Below are positions 36,259 through 45,756 of a stretch of 64,000 bases of DNA, piece by piece (the stretch's first letter is position 1; each line of letters starts with the position of its first letter). The stretch spans positions 1-64,000 of the forward strand of contig NZ_BPQQ01000018.1 in the NCBI RefSeq assembly GCF_022179325.1, in the 5' to 3' direction. Source of the DNA: Methylobacterium isbiliense. Lineage in GTDB: Bacteria; Pseudomonadota; Alphaproteobacteria; Rhizobiales; Beijerinckiaceae. The translations under genes and the position numbers were made by a program. Under the pieces are notes generated by a model that was given only the letters and a program-made list of their open reading frames with translations, was not told the origin of the DNA and made no database searches.

Positions 36259-36792
36259 ATGTCGACATGGCCGAAGCAGACGCCGTCGCAGATGAATGCC
36301 TTCTACGGGAATCCCGACGCGAACGGTGACTTCAAGGCGGATCCGCAATGGGAGAGCGCGAACATCGTCAAGATCGTTCCGCCCTACCAGCTGTATTACC
36401 CGCAGCAGAGCGGAAACGTCGTCAAGAAGCGGGCCATGAAATTTTCCAGCTTGCGAGTGCATAAAAAATGTGCGAGCAGCTTGCTGAATATCCTCACTCA
36501 GATCGGTAACAACTTCACGCCGGCGCAGATCCACGATTACGAACTTGACCTGTGCGCCGGCGTGCATGTCTTCAAGCTGAAGGCGGGCGGAACAACGCTG
36601 TCGACCCATGCCTGGGGCGCGGCGATCGACCTGAGCCACCTCATCAACGGCTGGAAGGTCAAATACGACCCGGATCCGGCGAAGAAGATGATGCCGCCGG
36701 GCGTCGTGGCGATCTTCGCGAGCGAAGGCTGGACCTGGGGCGGCAAATGGAAGACGGCCGACGGCATGCACTTCCAGGCGGCCGATCTCTGA
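36259..36792 (+). CDS. M15 family D-Ala-D-Ala carboxypeptidase/endolysin-like protein
   Basis: A 177-aa zinc peptidase with the M15 signature STHAWGAAIDL (His117, Asp124) and the third ligand in DGMHF (His171), the layout of CwlK/VanY-type and phage L-Ala-D-Glu endopeptidases. There is no signal peptide, as in phage endolysins that need a holin. AGGGAGAG precedes the ATG. Codon use is visibly less GC-biased than in neighbours (for example ATGAAATTTTCC and CATAAAAAATGT), suggesting horizontal acquisition. No holin or phage gene flanks it. It would cleave peptidoglycan cross-bridges or stem peptides if exported. Confidence 0.82.
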   Translation: MSTWPKQTPSQMNAFYGNPDANGDFKADPQWESANIVKIVPPYQLYYPQQSGNVVKKRAMKFSSLRVHKKCASSLLNILTQIGNNFTPAQIHDYELDLCAGVHVFKLKAGGTTLSTHAWGAAIDLSHLINGWKVKYDPDPAKKMMPPGVVAIFASEGWTWGGKWKTADGMHFQAADL

Positions 36793-36974
36793 GACGGGTT
36801 CCGGCTGGTCGCGGCCGGTCATGGGCGCGCGTTCGTCCCGAGTGCAGGCCGCGTCAGCGGAAGGCGGCCCGGGACCCCGGGGGAGATGCGCCGCGCAGCG
36901 GATCCTTCTCTCAGGAACCGTTCTCGCTGCGGCCGCGTTTGAGGCGAAACTCACGCTCAAGCCAGGAGCCTTTC

Positions 36975-37211
36975 ATGCGCACCCGCATCCTCACCCTCGC
37001 CGCCCTCGCGACTCTCGCCTGCGCGCCCGCGGCCCTCGCCGAGGAGGTGATCATCCGCCGCGACGCGCCGGTCGAGCGTGAGCGCTCCACGGTGATCGAG
37101 AAGCGCTCGGTCGACACCACCGGCACGGTGGGCGGCTGCGAGACGAAGACCGTGCGCAAGACCAACGAGTTCGGCGACACCAAGACGGTTCGCAGCGAGC
37201 GCTGCGACTGA
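36975..37211 (+). CDS. Small secreted hypothetical protein (78 aa)
   Basis: Starts at the ATG at 36975 after CCAGGAGCC. A signal peptide (about residues 1-22, ending ALA) leads into a charged mature part EEVIIRRDAPVERERSTVIE and ends with GGCETKTVRKTNEFGDTKTVRSERCD-like sequence holding two cysteines. Similar short Thr/Lys/Arg-rich periplasmic proteins are common in Methylobacterium and Bradyrhizobium; role unknown. A stem-loop lies 14 bases downstream. Confidence 0.75.
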   Translation: MRTRILTLAALATLACAPAALAEEVIIRRDAPVERERSTVIEKRSVDTTGTVGGCETKTVRKTNEFGDTKTVRSERCD

Positions 37212-37225
37212 CGCGCAGAGGGGGA

Positions 37226-37245
37226 GGCGGGCCGCGAGGCCCGCC
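37226..37245 (+). terminator. Perfect 8-bp stem-loop after the small secreted gene
   Basis: GGCGGGCC-GCGA-GGCCCGCC, a strong stem with a GCGA tetraloop 14 bases after the stop codon; no T-run. It sits between the plus-strand small gene and the minus-strand CNNM/CBS gene. Confidence 0.6.
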
Positions 37246-37463
37246 CGCCGCTCATCCGAGGAGGCGCCCCAGGGCCGTGCCGGCCGACCTCCGCATCTCC
37301 TTCGCGGCACGCGTGCCGTCCGCATCCGTCTCCAGCCGGTCGAGCACCGTCGCCGTCGACCGCCGCGATGATGACGTCGCGCAACCGGGCTGCCGGTCGT
37401 TCGGCCCGGCATACAGCCGGTCGCCTGCCTGACGGAGGGATCCGCGCGCGGCCGGATCCGGGC

Positions 37464-38786
37464 TCAGACGTCCATGCGTGCCGCCAGCACCTTGTCGACC
37501 CTGCGCCCATCCATGTCGACGACCTCGAAGCGCCAGCCGTGCCGCTGGAAGTGGTCGCCCGACGTCGGGATGCGGCCGAGTTCCGAGATCACGAAGCCCG
37601 CCAGGGTGGAGAAGTCGTCGGTATCCGGCCGCTCACCGAGGCCGAGGCGCTCGAAGGCCTCGACCACCGGCATCATCCCGTCGATGAGCAGCGAGCCATC
37701 GCTGCGCTCGACCACCAGCGGCTCCTCGTCCTCAGCGTCCGGGATGTCGCCCGCGATCGCCTCCAGGAGGTCGGTCTGGGTGACGATGCCTTCGAGGTCG
37801 CCGTACTCGTCCACCACGATGGCCATGCGCACCGGCTTGGCCTTGAAGGTCTCCAGCACGCGCAGGATCGGCATGCCCTCATGGACCACGATCGGTTCGC
37901 GGATCAGGGCATTCACGTCGATCGGCATGCCGTCGAGGAGCCGGTTGAGGATGTCCTGCTTGCGCAGCACGCCGACGATCTCGTGAATCTCGCCCCGGCT
38001 CGCCACGAGGCCCTCGTGACGGCAGGCCCGGACGGTCTCCAGGATCGCCTCGCGGGAATCCTCGATGTCGATCCAGTCGACCTCGTGGCGCGGGGTCATG
38101 ATGTCCCGGATCCGGCGCTTGCCGATGTCGAAGATGCGCGACACGGCCTCCTGCTGCGATTCCCGGATCAGGCCCGCCTCCTGGCTCGCCGCGACGAGGA
38201 GCGTGAGTTCGGCCGGCGAGTGGAGGCTGCCCTCGCCCGAGCCGGGCTGGAGCCCGCAGGCGCGCAGGATCGCGTTGCCGAGCCCGTTGAGAAACAGGAT
38301 GGCCGGCCGGAAGACCAGGAGACACACGCGCAGCGGACGCACCACCGCCAGCGCCGTGCGCTCGCTGCGCTGGAGCGCGAGGCTCTTGGGCGCGAGTTCG
38401 CCCAGAACGATGTGCAGGGCGGTGATGACCACGAAGGCGACGACCACCGCGATGGCATGCGCGCCGGCTTGCCCCAGCGGCTCGGGCAGCCACGCGAGCA
38501 GGGGTTCGATCAGGTGAGCCAGCGCCGGCTCGCCGACCCAGCCGAGGGCGAGGGACGAGATGGTGATGCCGAGCTGCGTCGCCGCCAGATGCGCGTCGAG
38601 ATGGTCGGTGGCCTGCTGCAGCGTGGCGGCGTTCGCGCGCCGCTCGGCCACCAGTTCCTGAACCCGGCTGCGCCGCACCGCCACGAGGGCGAATTCGGCC
38701 GCGACGAAGAACCCGTTCGCGAAGACCAGGAACACGACGGCGAACAAGCCGAGGCCCGTTCCCCAAGGACTGTCGGAGAAAATCAC
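37464..38786 (-). CDS. CNNM/HlyC-CorC family transporter with CBS domains
   Basis: A 440-aa inner-membrane protein starting at GTG (GGGAGG upstream). DUF21/CNNM domain (about 1-200) with three to four helices and the NGFFVAAEFALVAVRRSR and HIVLGELAPKSLAL motifs, then a CBS pair (about 215-335) including RIRDIMTPRHEV and VDEYGDLEGIVT, and a C-terminal CorC_HlyC domain (about 350-435). The family exports Mg2+ or Co2+ or maintains divalent-cation balance; the name hemolysin is historical. Alone on its strand; the 250 bases downstream contain no confident gene. Confidence 0.92.
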   Translation of the reverse strand: MIFSDSPWGTGLGLFAVVFLVFANGFFVAAEFALVAVRRSRVQELVAERRANAATLQQATDHLDAHLAATQLGITISSLALGWVGEPALAHLIEPLLAWLPEPLGQAGAHAIAVVVAFVVITALHIVLGELAPKSLALQRSERTALAVVRPLRVCLLVFRPAILFLNGLGNAILRACGLQPGSGEGSLHSPAELTLLVAASQEAGLIRESQQEAVSRIFDIGKRRIRDIMTPRHEVDWIDIEDSREAILETVRACRHEGLVASRGEIHEIVGVLRKQDILNRLLDGMPIDVNALIREPIVVHEGMPILRVLETFKAKPVRMAIVVDEYGDLEGIVTQTDLLEAIAGDIPDAEDEEPLVVERSDGSLLIDGMMPVVEAFERLGLGERPDTDDFSTLAGFVISELGRIPTSGDHFQRHGWRFEVVDMDGRRVDKVLAARMDV

Positions 38787-38943
38787 CGCCTCCCGTGGCG
38801 CGTCGCGGCGGCAGGCTCGACTGCACCGCGGCTCCTGTCATAGCCCGTCCGGGGCCGGCAGGGCTATCCGCCCCGCGGCATTTCCGCGGCGTCCGCGGCC
38901 GGATCGGGCTCGCGTGCGCGGCTCGCCCGCCAGGGGGGGCGGC

Positions 38944-39552
38944 TCAGAGGACCACCGACTCGTTGAAGGTCTCGGGCCGGAACGGGAGCTTGAAGGCGAC
39001 CGCGATGCCGCCGTCGAGGTGGCGCACCACCGTGGCGAAGCGCTTGCCGACCGTCACGGTCGCGCCCAGATCGGGCCGTGCGTCGACCGCCAGCGCCGCG
39101 CCGGTCATCGACAGGTCGATGAGCCGGCCGGGGAGTTCGTCGCCGTCCGGCAGCCGGACGCGCACCGCGGTCGCGGCCGGAACGATGCGGACGTCGCTGC
39201 GCTGCTCGGCCATGCCGCGCGCGCGCGCCACGTACCAGTCGAGGCGCGCGGCGATGCGCGCCCGCCGCTCGGGGCTGACCGTGATGGCGACGCAGAAGCC
39301 GGACGGCGTCACGCCGGTGATCACCCCCGAGAGGACGCCGATGTTGTCGAGGTAGATCGTCACGCCATCGCCCGGCAGCCCCTGCACCGCCGTGACGAGT
39401 TCGGCGTGATCGGGCGAGAGGGTGCGCGTCTCGCAGGCGTGCTCCTCACCGCCCGGGAGGAGAAAGCGTCCGACGACGCGCAGCGCGGTGGTGCGCGCAT
39501 CGGGCTGCCGGGTCGATGCGGAACCCTCTCTCAACGCTGGCATCAGGCTCAC
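38944..39552 (-). CDS. PilZ domain protein, likely c-di-GMP receptor
   Basis: A 202-aa cytoplasmic protein with two PilZ-like beta barrels (about 20-95 and 105-195). The second keeps the c-di-GMP motif: RSDVR (RxxxR) followed by DLSMTG (DxSxxG); the first lacks it. The start is GTG at 39552 or ATG at 39543, both near AGGGTGAG. It is divergent from a membrane diguanylate cyclase across a 356-base gap, so receptor and producer may be co-regulated. Output is unknown. Confidence 0.82.
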   Translation of the reverse strand: MSLMPALREGSASTRQPDARTTALRVVGRFLLPGGEEHACETRTLSPDHAELVTAVQGLPGDGVTIYLDNIGVLSGVITGVTPSGFCVAITVSPERRARIAARLDWYVARARGMAEQRSDVRIVPAATAVRVRLPDGDELPGRLIDLSMTGAALAVDARPDLGATVTVGKRFATVVRHLDGGIAVAFKLPFRPETFNESVVL

Positions 39553-39908
39553 CCTGCACTCACCCCGAAAGTGCTCGCGGATGCGGGCTCACGCGAGTCC
39601 GAGCGGGGCAACTCTGACTCCGCCACGGTTGCCCGGCCCTTAATGCGGTGCGCCGATCCGTCGAATTCGAGACCTTCTGCGTGTGTCCATCCCCCATTCC
39701 GCTGCGGAACGGCCGGTGCGCCGGGCGGGTCGCGCCGGCCCGAGCGTGTGATCGGCCTTCCGGCCGATGCGGCCGGGGCCGCGAGAGGTGCTCATCGCTG
39801 GCTGACGAGAATTTGTTCACCATCGCGTGGTGTGGTGAGCCGAATCGGCTCGGCACGTTCGGGCTTCCGCGGCATCGCACCCACACGGCCAGATCCAGAC
39901 CCGCGCCG
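39553..39908. other. Divergent promoter region between PilZ and diguanylate cyclase genes
   Basis: About 356 bases with no supported gene. It has to hold the start sites of both c-di-GMP genes. Moderately AT-richer segments occur near 39655-39690 and 39800-39845, but no firm -35/-10 pair or palindrome is visible. Confidence 0.45.
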
Positions 39909-41054
39909 ATGACGCTCGATGCCTCGACCCTGATGGCCGTGACGGTCTTCGTCGCCCTGATCGTCGGGGTCCTGTTCCTGCTGTCGTGGAGCCAGGCGCG
40001 GCGCATGCGCGCCCTCGCGATCCTGGGGGCGGCCCACATCCTCGGGGCCGTGGCCTCCGCGCTGCTGTGCGGGCGCGGGATGATCCCCGACCTCCTGTCG
40101 ATCGCCGCCGCCAACGCGATGATGCTCGGGGCCTACGGGCTGATCTGGTGCGGCGCCCGCAGCTTCGCGGGCCGGGCCACGCCCGCGTCCTGGCTGCTCG
40201 CCGGCCCCCTCGTCTGGATCGGCGCCTGCGCGGTGCCGGCCTTCTACGCCTCGATCGACGCTCGGGTGATCCTCGCGTCGAGCCTCGGCGCCTTCTACTG
40301 CGGCGCTGCCGCCGCCGAGATCTGGCGCGGGCGCAAGGCCGAGCCCCTGGTCTCCCGCTACCCGGCCGCGCTGCTCCTCGCCAGCGAGGCGCTGCTCTAC
40401 GCGGTGCGGGTGCCCGCCGCGCTCGCCTTTCCCCTGCCGCGCGGCGTGCCGCCCGCCGCCACGCCGTGGGTGGCGATCCTGTGCTTCGCCGCGCTGCTCT
40501 ACACGGTGGCGATCGCCTTCCTGTTCATGGCGCTCGCCAAGGAGCGGCTGGAGCGCGAGCAGCGCCTCGCGGCCCAGACCGACCCGCTCACCGGCATCGC
40601 CAACCGCCGCGCCTTCGAGGCGCAGGCCGGGATGCTGCTGGCACGGGGAGCAGCCACGCTCCTGCTGTTCGACATCGACCATTTCAAGCGCGTCAACGAC
40701 ACCTACGGCCACGGGATCGGGGACGCGGTGCTGGTCGGCTTCTGCACGGCCACGCGGGCGCTGCTGCCGGCGGATGCGCCGTTCGGCCGCCTCGGCGGCG
40801 AGGAATTCGCCTGCCTGCTGCCGGAGCCGGTCGAGGCGGGGCCGCTCGCCCGCACCATCCTGCGGGCGGTGGCCGGGATGCGGGCCGAGAGCGTGGCAGG
40901 GCTCGCCGTGACGGTCAGCATCGGCGCCAGCACCGGCACGGCGCTCGACGACCTCCTGGTGCGGGCCGACCGGGCGCTCTACCGCGCCAAGGCTCTCGGG
41001 CGCGACCGCGTCGTCTTCGACGGGGCCGCCCCGGTGCGGGAGCGGGCGGCCTGA
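39909..41054 (+). CDS. Membrane diguanylate cyclase (GGDEF)
   Basis: A 381-aa protein with about six to seven transmembrane helices (about 8-205), a short coiled linker and a GGDEF domain (about 215-370). The catalytic motif GGEEF and the metal Asp in FDIDHFKRVNDTYGH are intact, so it should make c-di-GMP. The RxxD inhibitory site is absent at its expected position (PADA), so feedback inhibition is unlikely. The ATG at 39909 begins directly before the first helix. It converges on ccmH with 4 bases between stops. Confidence 0.9.
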   Translation: MTLDASTLMAVTVFVALIVGVLFLLSWSQARRMRALAILGAAHILGAVASALLCGRGMIPDLLSIAAANAMMLGAYGLIWCGARSFAGRATPASWLLAGPLVWIGACAVPAFYASIDARVILASSLGAFYCGAAAAEIWRGRKAEPLVSRYPAALLLASEALLYAVRVPAALAFPLPRGVPPAATPWVAILCFAALLYTVAIAFLFMALAKERLEREQRLAAQTDPLTGIANRRAFEAQAGMLLARGAATLLLFDIDHFKRVNDTYGHGIGDAVLVGFCTATRALLPADAPFGRLGGEEFACLLPEPVEAGPLARTILRAVAGMRAESVAGLAVTVSIGASTGTALDDLLVRADRALYRAKALGRDRVVFDGAAPVRERAA

Positions 41055-41058
41055 GCCG

Positions 41059-41535
41059 TCAGGGCCGGCGGATCAGGTCGGCCACGGCCGCTTCCTCGGC
41101 GGGCGACAGGGGGGCGGGCGCGGGCGGGCGGCGGCGGCGCGCCGCGCGCCAGAGGGCGAACCCGCCCAGCAGGAGCGCGAGCGGCGGCGTCAGCCACAAC
41201 AGCGCCGTGTGCCACGCCAGCACCGGGCGCAGCAGCACGAACTCGCCGTAGCGGCGCACCACGTACTCCACCACCGCCTTGTCGTCGTCGCCCTGGCGCA
41301 GGCGCTCGCGCACGATCAGCCGCAGGTCGCGCGCGAGCGGGGCATCGGAATCGTCGATCGACTGGTTCTGGCAGACGAGGCAGCGCAGGCCCGCCGAGAT
41401 GTCGCGCGCGCGGGCTTCGAGCTTGGGATCGGCCAGCACCTCGCCGGGCTGCACCGCGCGGGCGGCCGGCGGGGCCAGAAGGGCGAGGGTCACGAGGGCG
41501 AGGCGGGCGCCCCGCCGGGATGCGGCGCGAGGCAT
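41059..41535 (-). CDS. ccmH: Cytochrome c maturation protein CcmH (CycL)
   Basis: A 158-aa inner-membrane protein with a signal-like N-terminus, the conserved [19 protein letters not shown] region holding the redox pair Cys52/Cys55, and a C-terminal membrane helix (about 108-130). CcmH reduces the apocytochrome CXXCH cysteines and works with CcmF and CcmI in heme ligation in the periplasm. It follows ccmF after 4 bases in the rhizobial order cycHJKL. No ccmG (thioredoxin) lies between ccmF and ccmH as it does in enterobacteria. Confidence 0.95.
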   Translation of the reverse strand: MPRAASRRGARLALVTLALLAPPAARAVQPGEVLADPKLEARARDISAGLRCLVCQNQSIDDSDAPLARDLRLIVRERLRQGDDDKAVVEYVVRRYGEFVLLRPVLAWHTALLWLTPPLALLLGGFALWRAARRRRPPAPAPLSPAEEAAVADLIRRP

Positions 41536-41539
41536 GCCG

Positions 41540-43528
41540 CTACTCCGCCGGGACGGCTTTGGGCAGGGCGGCGCCCCGCGCGCGGCGGGCGATCGGGGCG
41601 CCGACGCGGAAGCGCCGGTCGGTGAGCGAGAGCCCGCCGCCCAGGGCCATCACCACGGCGCCGATCCAGATCAGCAGCACCAGCGGCTTGTAGTAGAGCC
41701 GCAGGCCGAGCGACCCGTCCGGCAGGCTCTCGCCCACGCTGGCATAGACCTGGCTCACGCCGACGGTCAGCAGGCTCGCCTCGCTCACCGCCATGTTGCG
41801 GGTGCTGTAGAAGCGCCGGCCGGGTTCGAGGCTGCCGATCGCGTGCCGGTCGCGGTCGCGGATCGTCAGCTGCGCCACGGTCTCGGTGTAGTTCGGGCCG
41901 GTCCGGGGCACGACGCCGTCGAGCGTCGCCGTGTAGGGGCCGGCGGTCAGGCTGCCGCCCCGCGGCACGGTGGCGAGGGACTCGACGCTCCAGGCCTGGG
42001 CGGCGATGCCGATCACCGTGAGACCGACGCCCGCATGCGCCAGCGCCGTGCCCCAGGCCGAGCGCGGCAGGCCGGCGGCCCGGCGCAGCGACAGGCCGAA
42101 CGAGCGGCCCTTCGCCCGCGCGGCGATCTCCATCGCCGCCCCGAGCACCAGATAGGCTCCGAGCCCGATGCCGAGCGGAGCCGCCACCGGCCCGCCCCAG
42201 GTGAAGGCGGCGAGCCCGAGCGCGACCGCGATCGCGACCGCGAAGGCGGCGAGCAGGCGCTGCACGGCCGCGCCGAGGTCGCCCCGCTTCCAGGCGAGCG
42301 ACTGCCCGAAAGGCACCAGCAGCAGGAGCGGGACGACGAGGGGCACGAAGGTGAGGTTGAAGAACGGCGCGCCGACCGAGATCTTCTCTCCGGTGAGCGA
42401 TTCCAGCACCAGCGGATACAGGGTGCCGACCAGCACCGTCGCGCAGGCCGCCGAGAGGAAGAGGTTGTTGAGCACCAGCGCGCCCTCGCGCGAGATCGGC
42501 GCGAACAGGCCGCCCTGGCGCAGGGTGGGCGCCCGCCACGCGTAGAGCGCCAGCGACCCGCCGATGAACAGGATCAGGATGCCCAGGATGAAGGTGCCCC
42601 GGGTGGGATCGGTGGCGAAGGTGTGCACCGAGGTCAGCACCCCCGAGCGCACCAGGAAGGTGCCGAGCAGCGAGAGCGAGAAGGTCAGGATGGCGAGCAG
42701 CACGGTCCAGACCTTCAGGGCGTCGCGCTTCTCCATCACCACCGTGGAGTGGACGAGCGCCGTCCCGGCGAGCCAGGGCAGCAGCGAGGCGTTCTCGACC
42801 GGATCCCAGAACCACCAGCCGCCCCAGCCGAGTTCGTAATAGGCCCAGTACGAGCCCATCGCGATGCCGACCGTGAGGAAGCACCACGCGCCCAGCGTCC
42901 AGGGCCGCACCGCCCGCGCCCAGACGGCGTCGATGCGCCCCTCGATCAGCGCCGCGATGGCGAAGGCGAAGCTGATCGAGAAGCCGACATAGCCGAGGTA
43001 GAGGAGCGGCGGGTGGATGGCGAGGCCGGGATCCTGCAGGATCGGGTTGAGGTCGCGCCCCTCGAACGGCGCCGGGTTGAGGCGCGCGAAGGGGTTCGAG
43101 GTGATCAGGATGAAGAGCAGGAACACGAAGGTGATGGCGGCCTGCACGCCGAGCGTGTTGGCGCGCAGCGTCGCCGGCACCGCGTCGCGCGCGAGCGCCA
43201 CGATCGCCCCGAACAGCGCCAGGATCAGGACCCAGAGCAGCATCGAGCCCTCGTGGTTCCCCCAGACGCCCGAGATCTTGTAGATCAGCGGCTTCAGCGC
43301 GTGGGAGTTCTCGAACACGTTCTGGACCGAGAAATCCGAGGTGACGTGCGCATAGGTGAGCGCGCCGAACGCGAAGGCGATGCAGACGAAGCTGGCGAGC
43401 GCCGCCGGCACGGCGACGCCGCGCAGCACCGGATCGCCGATCCGGGCCGCCCAGAACGGCATCACGGCCTGCGCCAGCGACAGGGCGAGCGCCAGCGCGA
43501 GCGCGTAGTGACCAGCCTCGATCAGCAA
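41540..43528 (-). CDS. ccmF: Heme lyase subunit CcmF (CycK)
   Basis: A 662-aa polytopic membrane protein with about 15 helices. The tryptophan-rich heme-handling WWD-type motif is visible as [19 protein letters not shown], with conserved His residues on flanking periplasmic loops (for example [11 protein letters not shown]). CcmF transfers heme from CcmE to apocytochrome c. The large C-terminal periplasmic domain (about 500-610) and last helix are present, so it is full length. Middle gene of the cycHJKL operon. Confidence 0.97.
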   Translation of the reverse strand: MLIEAGHYALALALALSLAQAVMPFWAARIGDPVLRGVAVPAALASFVCIAFAFGALTYAHVTSDFSVQNVFENSHALKPLIYKISGVWGNHEGSMLLWVLILALFGAIVALARDAVPATLRANTLGVQAAITFVFLLFILITSNPFARLNPAPFEGRDLNPILQDPGLAIHPPLLYLGYVGFSISFAFAIAALIEGRIDAVWARAVRPWTLGAWCFLTVGIAMGSYWAYYELGWGGWWFWDPVENASLLPWLAGTALVHSTVVMEKRDALKVWTVLLAILTFSLSLLGTFLVRSGVLTSVHTFATDPTRGTFILGILILFIGGSLALYAWRAPTLRQGGLFAPISREGALVLNNLFLSAACATVLVGTLYPLVLESLTGEKISVGAPFFNLTFVPLVVPLLLLVPFGQSLAWKRGDLGAAVQRLLAAFAVAIAVALGLAAFTWGGPVAAPLGIGLGAYLVLGAAMEIAARAKGRSFGLSLRRAAGLPRSAWGTALAHAGVGLTVIGIAAQAWSVESLATVPRGGSLTAGPYTATLDGVVPRTGPNYTETVAQLTIRDRDRHAIGSLEPGRRFYSTRNMAVSEASLLTVGVSQVYASVGESLPDGSLGLRLYYKPLVLLIWIGAVVMALGGGLSLTDRRFRVGAPIARRARGAALPKAVPAE

Positions 43529-43634
43529 GAAAGCCGCCTCTCCGGTGTGCCGGGCCGCGAGAGGCCCGCCGCGATCCTAGTCCCCTTCGCGGGCCGCGCC
43601 GCGAAGACCTTCCGCCGCACGCCCGTGCGGCGGT

Positions 43635-44150
43635 TCAGCGCGTCGCCGGGCCTGTGCCGGACGCCGTCCTGGGGGCCGCCTCGCCGGTCTTGCCGGCCTC
43701 CTGTCCGCCCTTCCGGCCGCCTTCCTGCCAGTGCCCCTGCGCCTTGAGGGCGTCGGCGACCTCGCGCGGCATGTAGGTTTCGTCGTGCTTGGCCAGCACG
43801 GTGTCGGCCCGGAAGACGCCGCCCGGCTCCAGCACGCCCTCGGTGACGACGCCCTGGCCCTCGCGGAAGAGGTCGGGCAGCAGGCCGCGGTAGCGCACCG
43901 GCACGGCGGCGGCGGTGTCGGTGATCGTGAAGCTCACCGTCTCGTTCGGCCCGCGCGAGACCGAGCCCTCCTGCACGAGGCCACCGAGACGGAAGCGCAC
44001 CCCCGGGGCGACCGCGGCCTGGGCGACCTCGCTGGGGGAGCGGAAGAACACGATGGTGCCCCGCATCGCCCACAGCACGAGGCCGAGGGCGACGGCCAGC
44101 ACGGCACCGCAGACGCCGATCGTGACGAGGCGCCGCCGCTTGCGCGTCAT
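43635..44150 (-). CDS. ccmE: Heme chaperone CcmE (CycJ)
   Basis: A 171-aa periplasmic heme chaperone anchored by one N-terminal helix (about 8-28). The OB-fold domain carries the covalent heme ligand His122 in KHDETYMP with Tyr126. It accepts heme from CcmC/CcmD and passes it to CcmF. The C-terminal 30 residues are Gly/Lys/Thr-rich and disordered, typical of the family. Gap to ccmF is about 106 bases. Confidence 0.96.
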   Translation of the reverse strand: MTRKRRRLVTIGVCGAVLAVALGLVLWAMRGTIVFFRSPSEVAQAAVAPGVRFRLGGLVQEGSVSRGPNETVSFTITDTAAAVPVRYRGLLPDLFREGQGVVTEGVLEPGGVFRADTVLAKHDETYMPREVADALKAQGHWQEGGRKGGQEAGKTGEAAPRTASGTGPATR

Positions 44151-44304
44151 GGCCGTGCCTCCCGGGCGGGCGCGGCCCGTCGCCGGGGCCGCTGCGGCGT
44201 CGCGGACATCGGATGCGTCTCCCGGCTCAGGTGCAGATCCGTCCGTTGTGTAGAGCAGAACGGGCCTGCGCGTAAGCGCTGCCGGCCCCGAAGGCCCTGC
44301 GACA

Positions 44305-45438
44305 TCAGGGGGATGCCGGCGCGGCAGTCAGTCCCAGGTCGCGGGCCGCCGCGTCCACGGGGGCGGCCTTGTCGGCCAGCGCCGCCCGGGCGCGGCGCAG
44401 GGCATCCTCGGCCTTGTCGCGTTCGCCCATCACGCCGTAGGAGCGCACGAGCCGGGCCCATTCGTCGGGCGTGCCGCCCGTCTCGGACAGGCGCTGGTCG
44501 AGGCTCGCGATCATGCCGCGGATCGCCGTGCGCTGCTCCTCGCTCAGGGCAGGGGCCGGGACCTGGGCCGGGGCCGGGGCGTTGCCGCCGAGGCGCTGGA
44601 TGCTGTCGCGCAGGACCGGCATCCAGGGCGCGTCGGGCGGGGAGGCGGCGGCGAGCGCCGTGTAGCGCTCCAGCGCGAGGTCGCGCTTGCCGTCCTGCTC
44701 GGCGGCGCGCGCGAGGTAGAAGCGCGGCTTGACCGCCGCGGCGTCGAGGGCGAGCGCCCGCTCGAAGGCGCCGCGGGCCTTGTCCGAGACCACCCCGTCG
44801 CCCGCCGCCACCAGCGCCTCGCCGTAATCGGACAGGCGCGGCGCGGTCTCGCCGAGGAGCCGCAGCGCCGTCTCGTAGGCCTTGACCGCGTCGTCGAGGC
44901 GCCCGGCGCGCAGGTAGACCGGGGCCAGCACCTCCCAGCCGCGGCCGTCGTTCGGCTCGCGGGCGAGGTGGGTCTCGATCCGCGTCACGGCGGCCGAGAG
45001 ATCGCCCGCGTCCTTGCGCGCGGCGGCGAGGCGCTGCGCCTGCGGCTGGGCCGGCAGGTCGGGCGAGCCGTAGAGGCCGTAGATCAGCAGCGCCAGCAGC
45101 GGCACGGTCGAGAGCGCGAAGGCGGAGGCCGCGCGGCGGTGGCGCAGGGCCGGCTCGCCGACCCGGGGCGTCGCCGCCCCCGCGGTGAGGCGGCTCGCGC
45201 GCAGCAGGCGGCGCGCGGCCTCCGCCTTGGCGGCCTCCGCCTCCTGCGGCGCGAGGAGGCCCCGGGCGGCATCCCGCTCGATGTCACGCAGCTGGTCCTC
45301 GTAGAACCCGGTCTCGGTGGCGAGCACGGCCTCCGCGCTCCCGTCCGGAGCCGCCGGATGCGGCCGGCGCGACAGCGGCCACAGCAGCGCGAACACCGCC
45401 GCCCCGGTCATCAGCGCGAACACAACCCAGATCGCCAT
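44305..45438 (-). CDS. ccmI: Cytochrome c biogenesis protein CcmI (CycH)
   Basis: A 377-aa protein: N-terminal helix (about 2-22), a cytoplasmic segment with the CcmI-typical [21 protein letters not shown], a second helix (about 105-123) and a periplasmic TPR region (about 140-370). CcmI holds apocytochromes for the CcmF/H lyase. The ATG at 45438 is chosen since it abuts the first helix; the frame extends upstream without a ribosome site. First gene of the cycHJKL operon, divergent from an MFS exporter. Confidence 0.93.
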   Translation of the reverse strand: MAIWVVFALMTGAAVFALLWPLSRRPHPAAPDGSAEAVLATETGFYEDQLRDIERDAARGLLAPQEAEAAKAEAARRLLRASRLTAGAATPRVGEPALRHRRAASAFALSTVPLLALLIYGLYGSPDLPAQPQAQRLAAARKDAGDLSAAVTRIETHLAREPNDGRGWEVLAPVYLRAGRLDDAVKAYETALRLLGETAPRLSDYGEALVAAGDGVVSDKARGAFERALALDAAAVKPRFYLARAAEQDGKRDLALERYTALAAASPPDAPWMPVLRDSIQRLGGNAPAPAQVPAPALSEEQRTAIRGMIASLDQRLSETGGTPDEWARLVRSYGVMGERDKAEDALRRARAALADKAAPVDAAARDLGLTAAPASP

Positions 45439-45756
45439 CCGCTTCCTCGAAGCATCCTGCGCCGAAGCGCTGACCGGGTCGGCGGCGACGGCGATGCGGA
45501 GCCGGAAGGCCAAGCAGCACCGCCCGGAGGCAATGGGGCCCAGGGCTCCCGCATCGTGTCGGCCGCCGGACCCGTGACCCCTTCGGCGAGTGATGCTTAG
45601 CGCCCGGGTCCCGGCGACACGATCGCGCGACGTGGCGACACGGTGTCACGCGAGCCGCCGATTCCCGCAGGCCCGGGTTGCGGTTGCTGCATTGCGCAAC
45701 GATTGCTGCGGTGCAACGTTGGTCCGGCTCCGTGCTCCCGCCTCCCTGGGCCGCCC
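45439..45756. promoter_or_regulatory. Divergent promoter region with direct repeats before MFS gene
   Basis: This 318-base gap holds two direct repeats beginning TTGCTGC at 45684 and 45703 (19 bases apart) that continue into TTGCGCAACG and GTGCAACG, with the palindrome TTGCGCAA at 45692-45699. They end about 35 bases before the exporter start, a usual operator position for a TetR, MarR or LysR regulator. A further odd palindrome GACACGGTGTC is near 45638. No regulator gene adjoins. Confidence 0.45.

Noticed and set aside
36065-36329. Small plus-strand frames between the cyclase and M15 genes
   Set aside because: They overlap the start of both flanking genes and have no ribosome site or protein-like composition.
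37252-37440. Minus-strand frame ending in RLETDADGTRAAKEMRRSAGTALG-like sequence
   Set aside because: The C-terminus looks helical and plausible, but no start codon or ribosome site is found and the frame runs back into the CNNM/CBS gene; possibly a gene remnant.
43528-43635. A missing ccmG between ccmF and ccmE/ccmH as sign of operon decay
   Set aside because: The order cycH-cycJ-cycK-cycL without ccmG is the normal rhizobial arrangement; ccmG is usually elsewhere.
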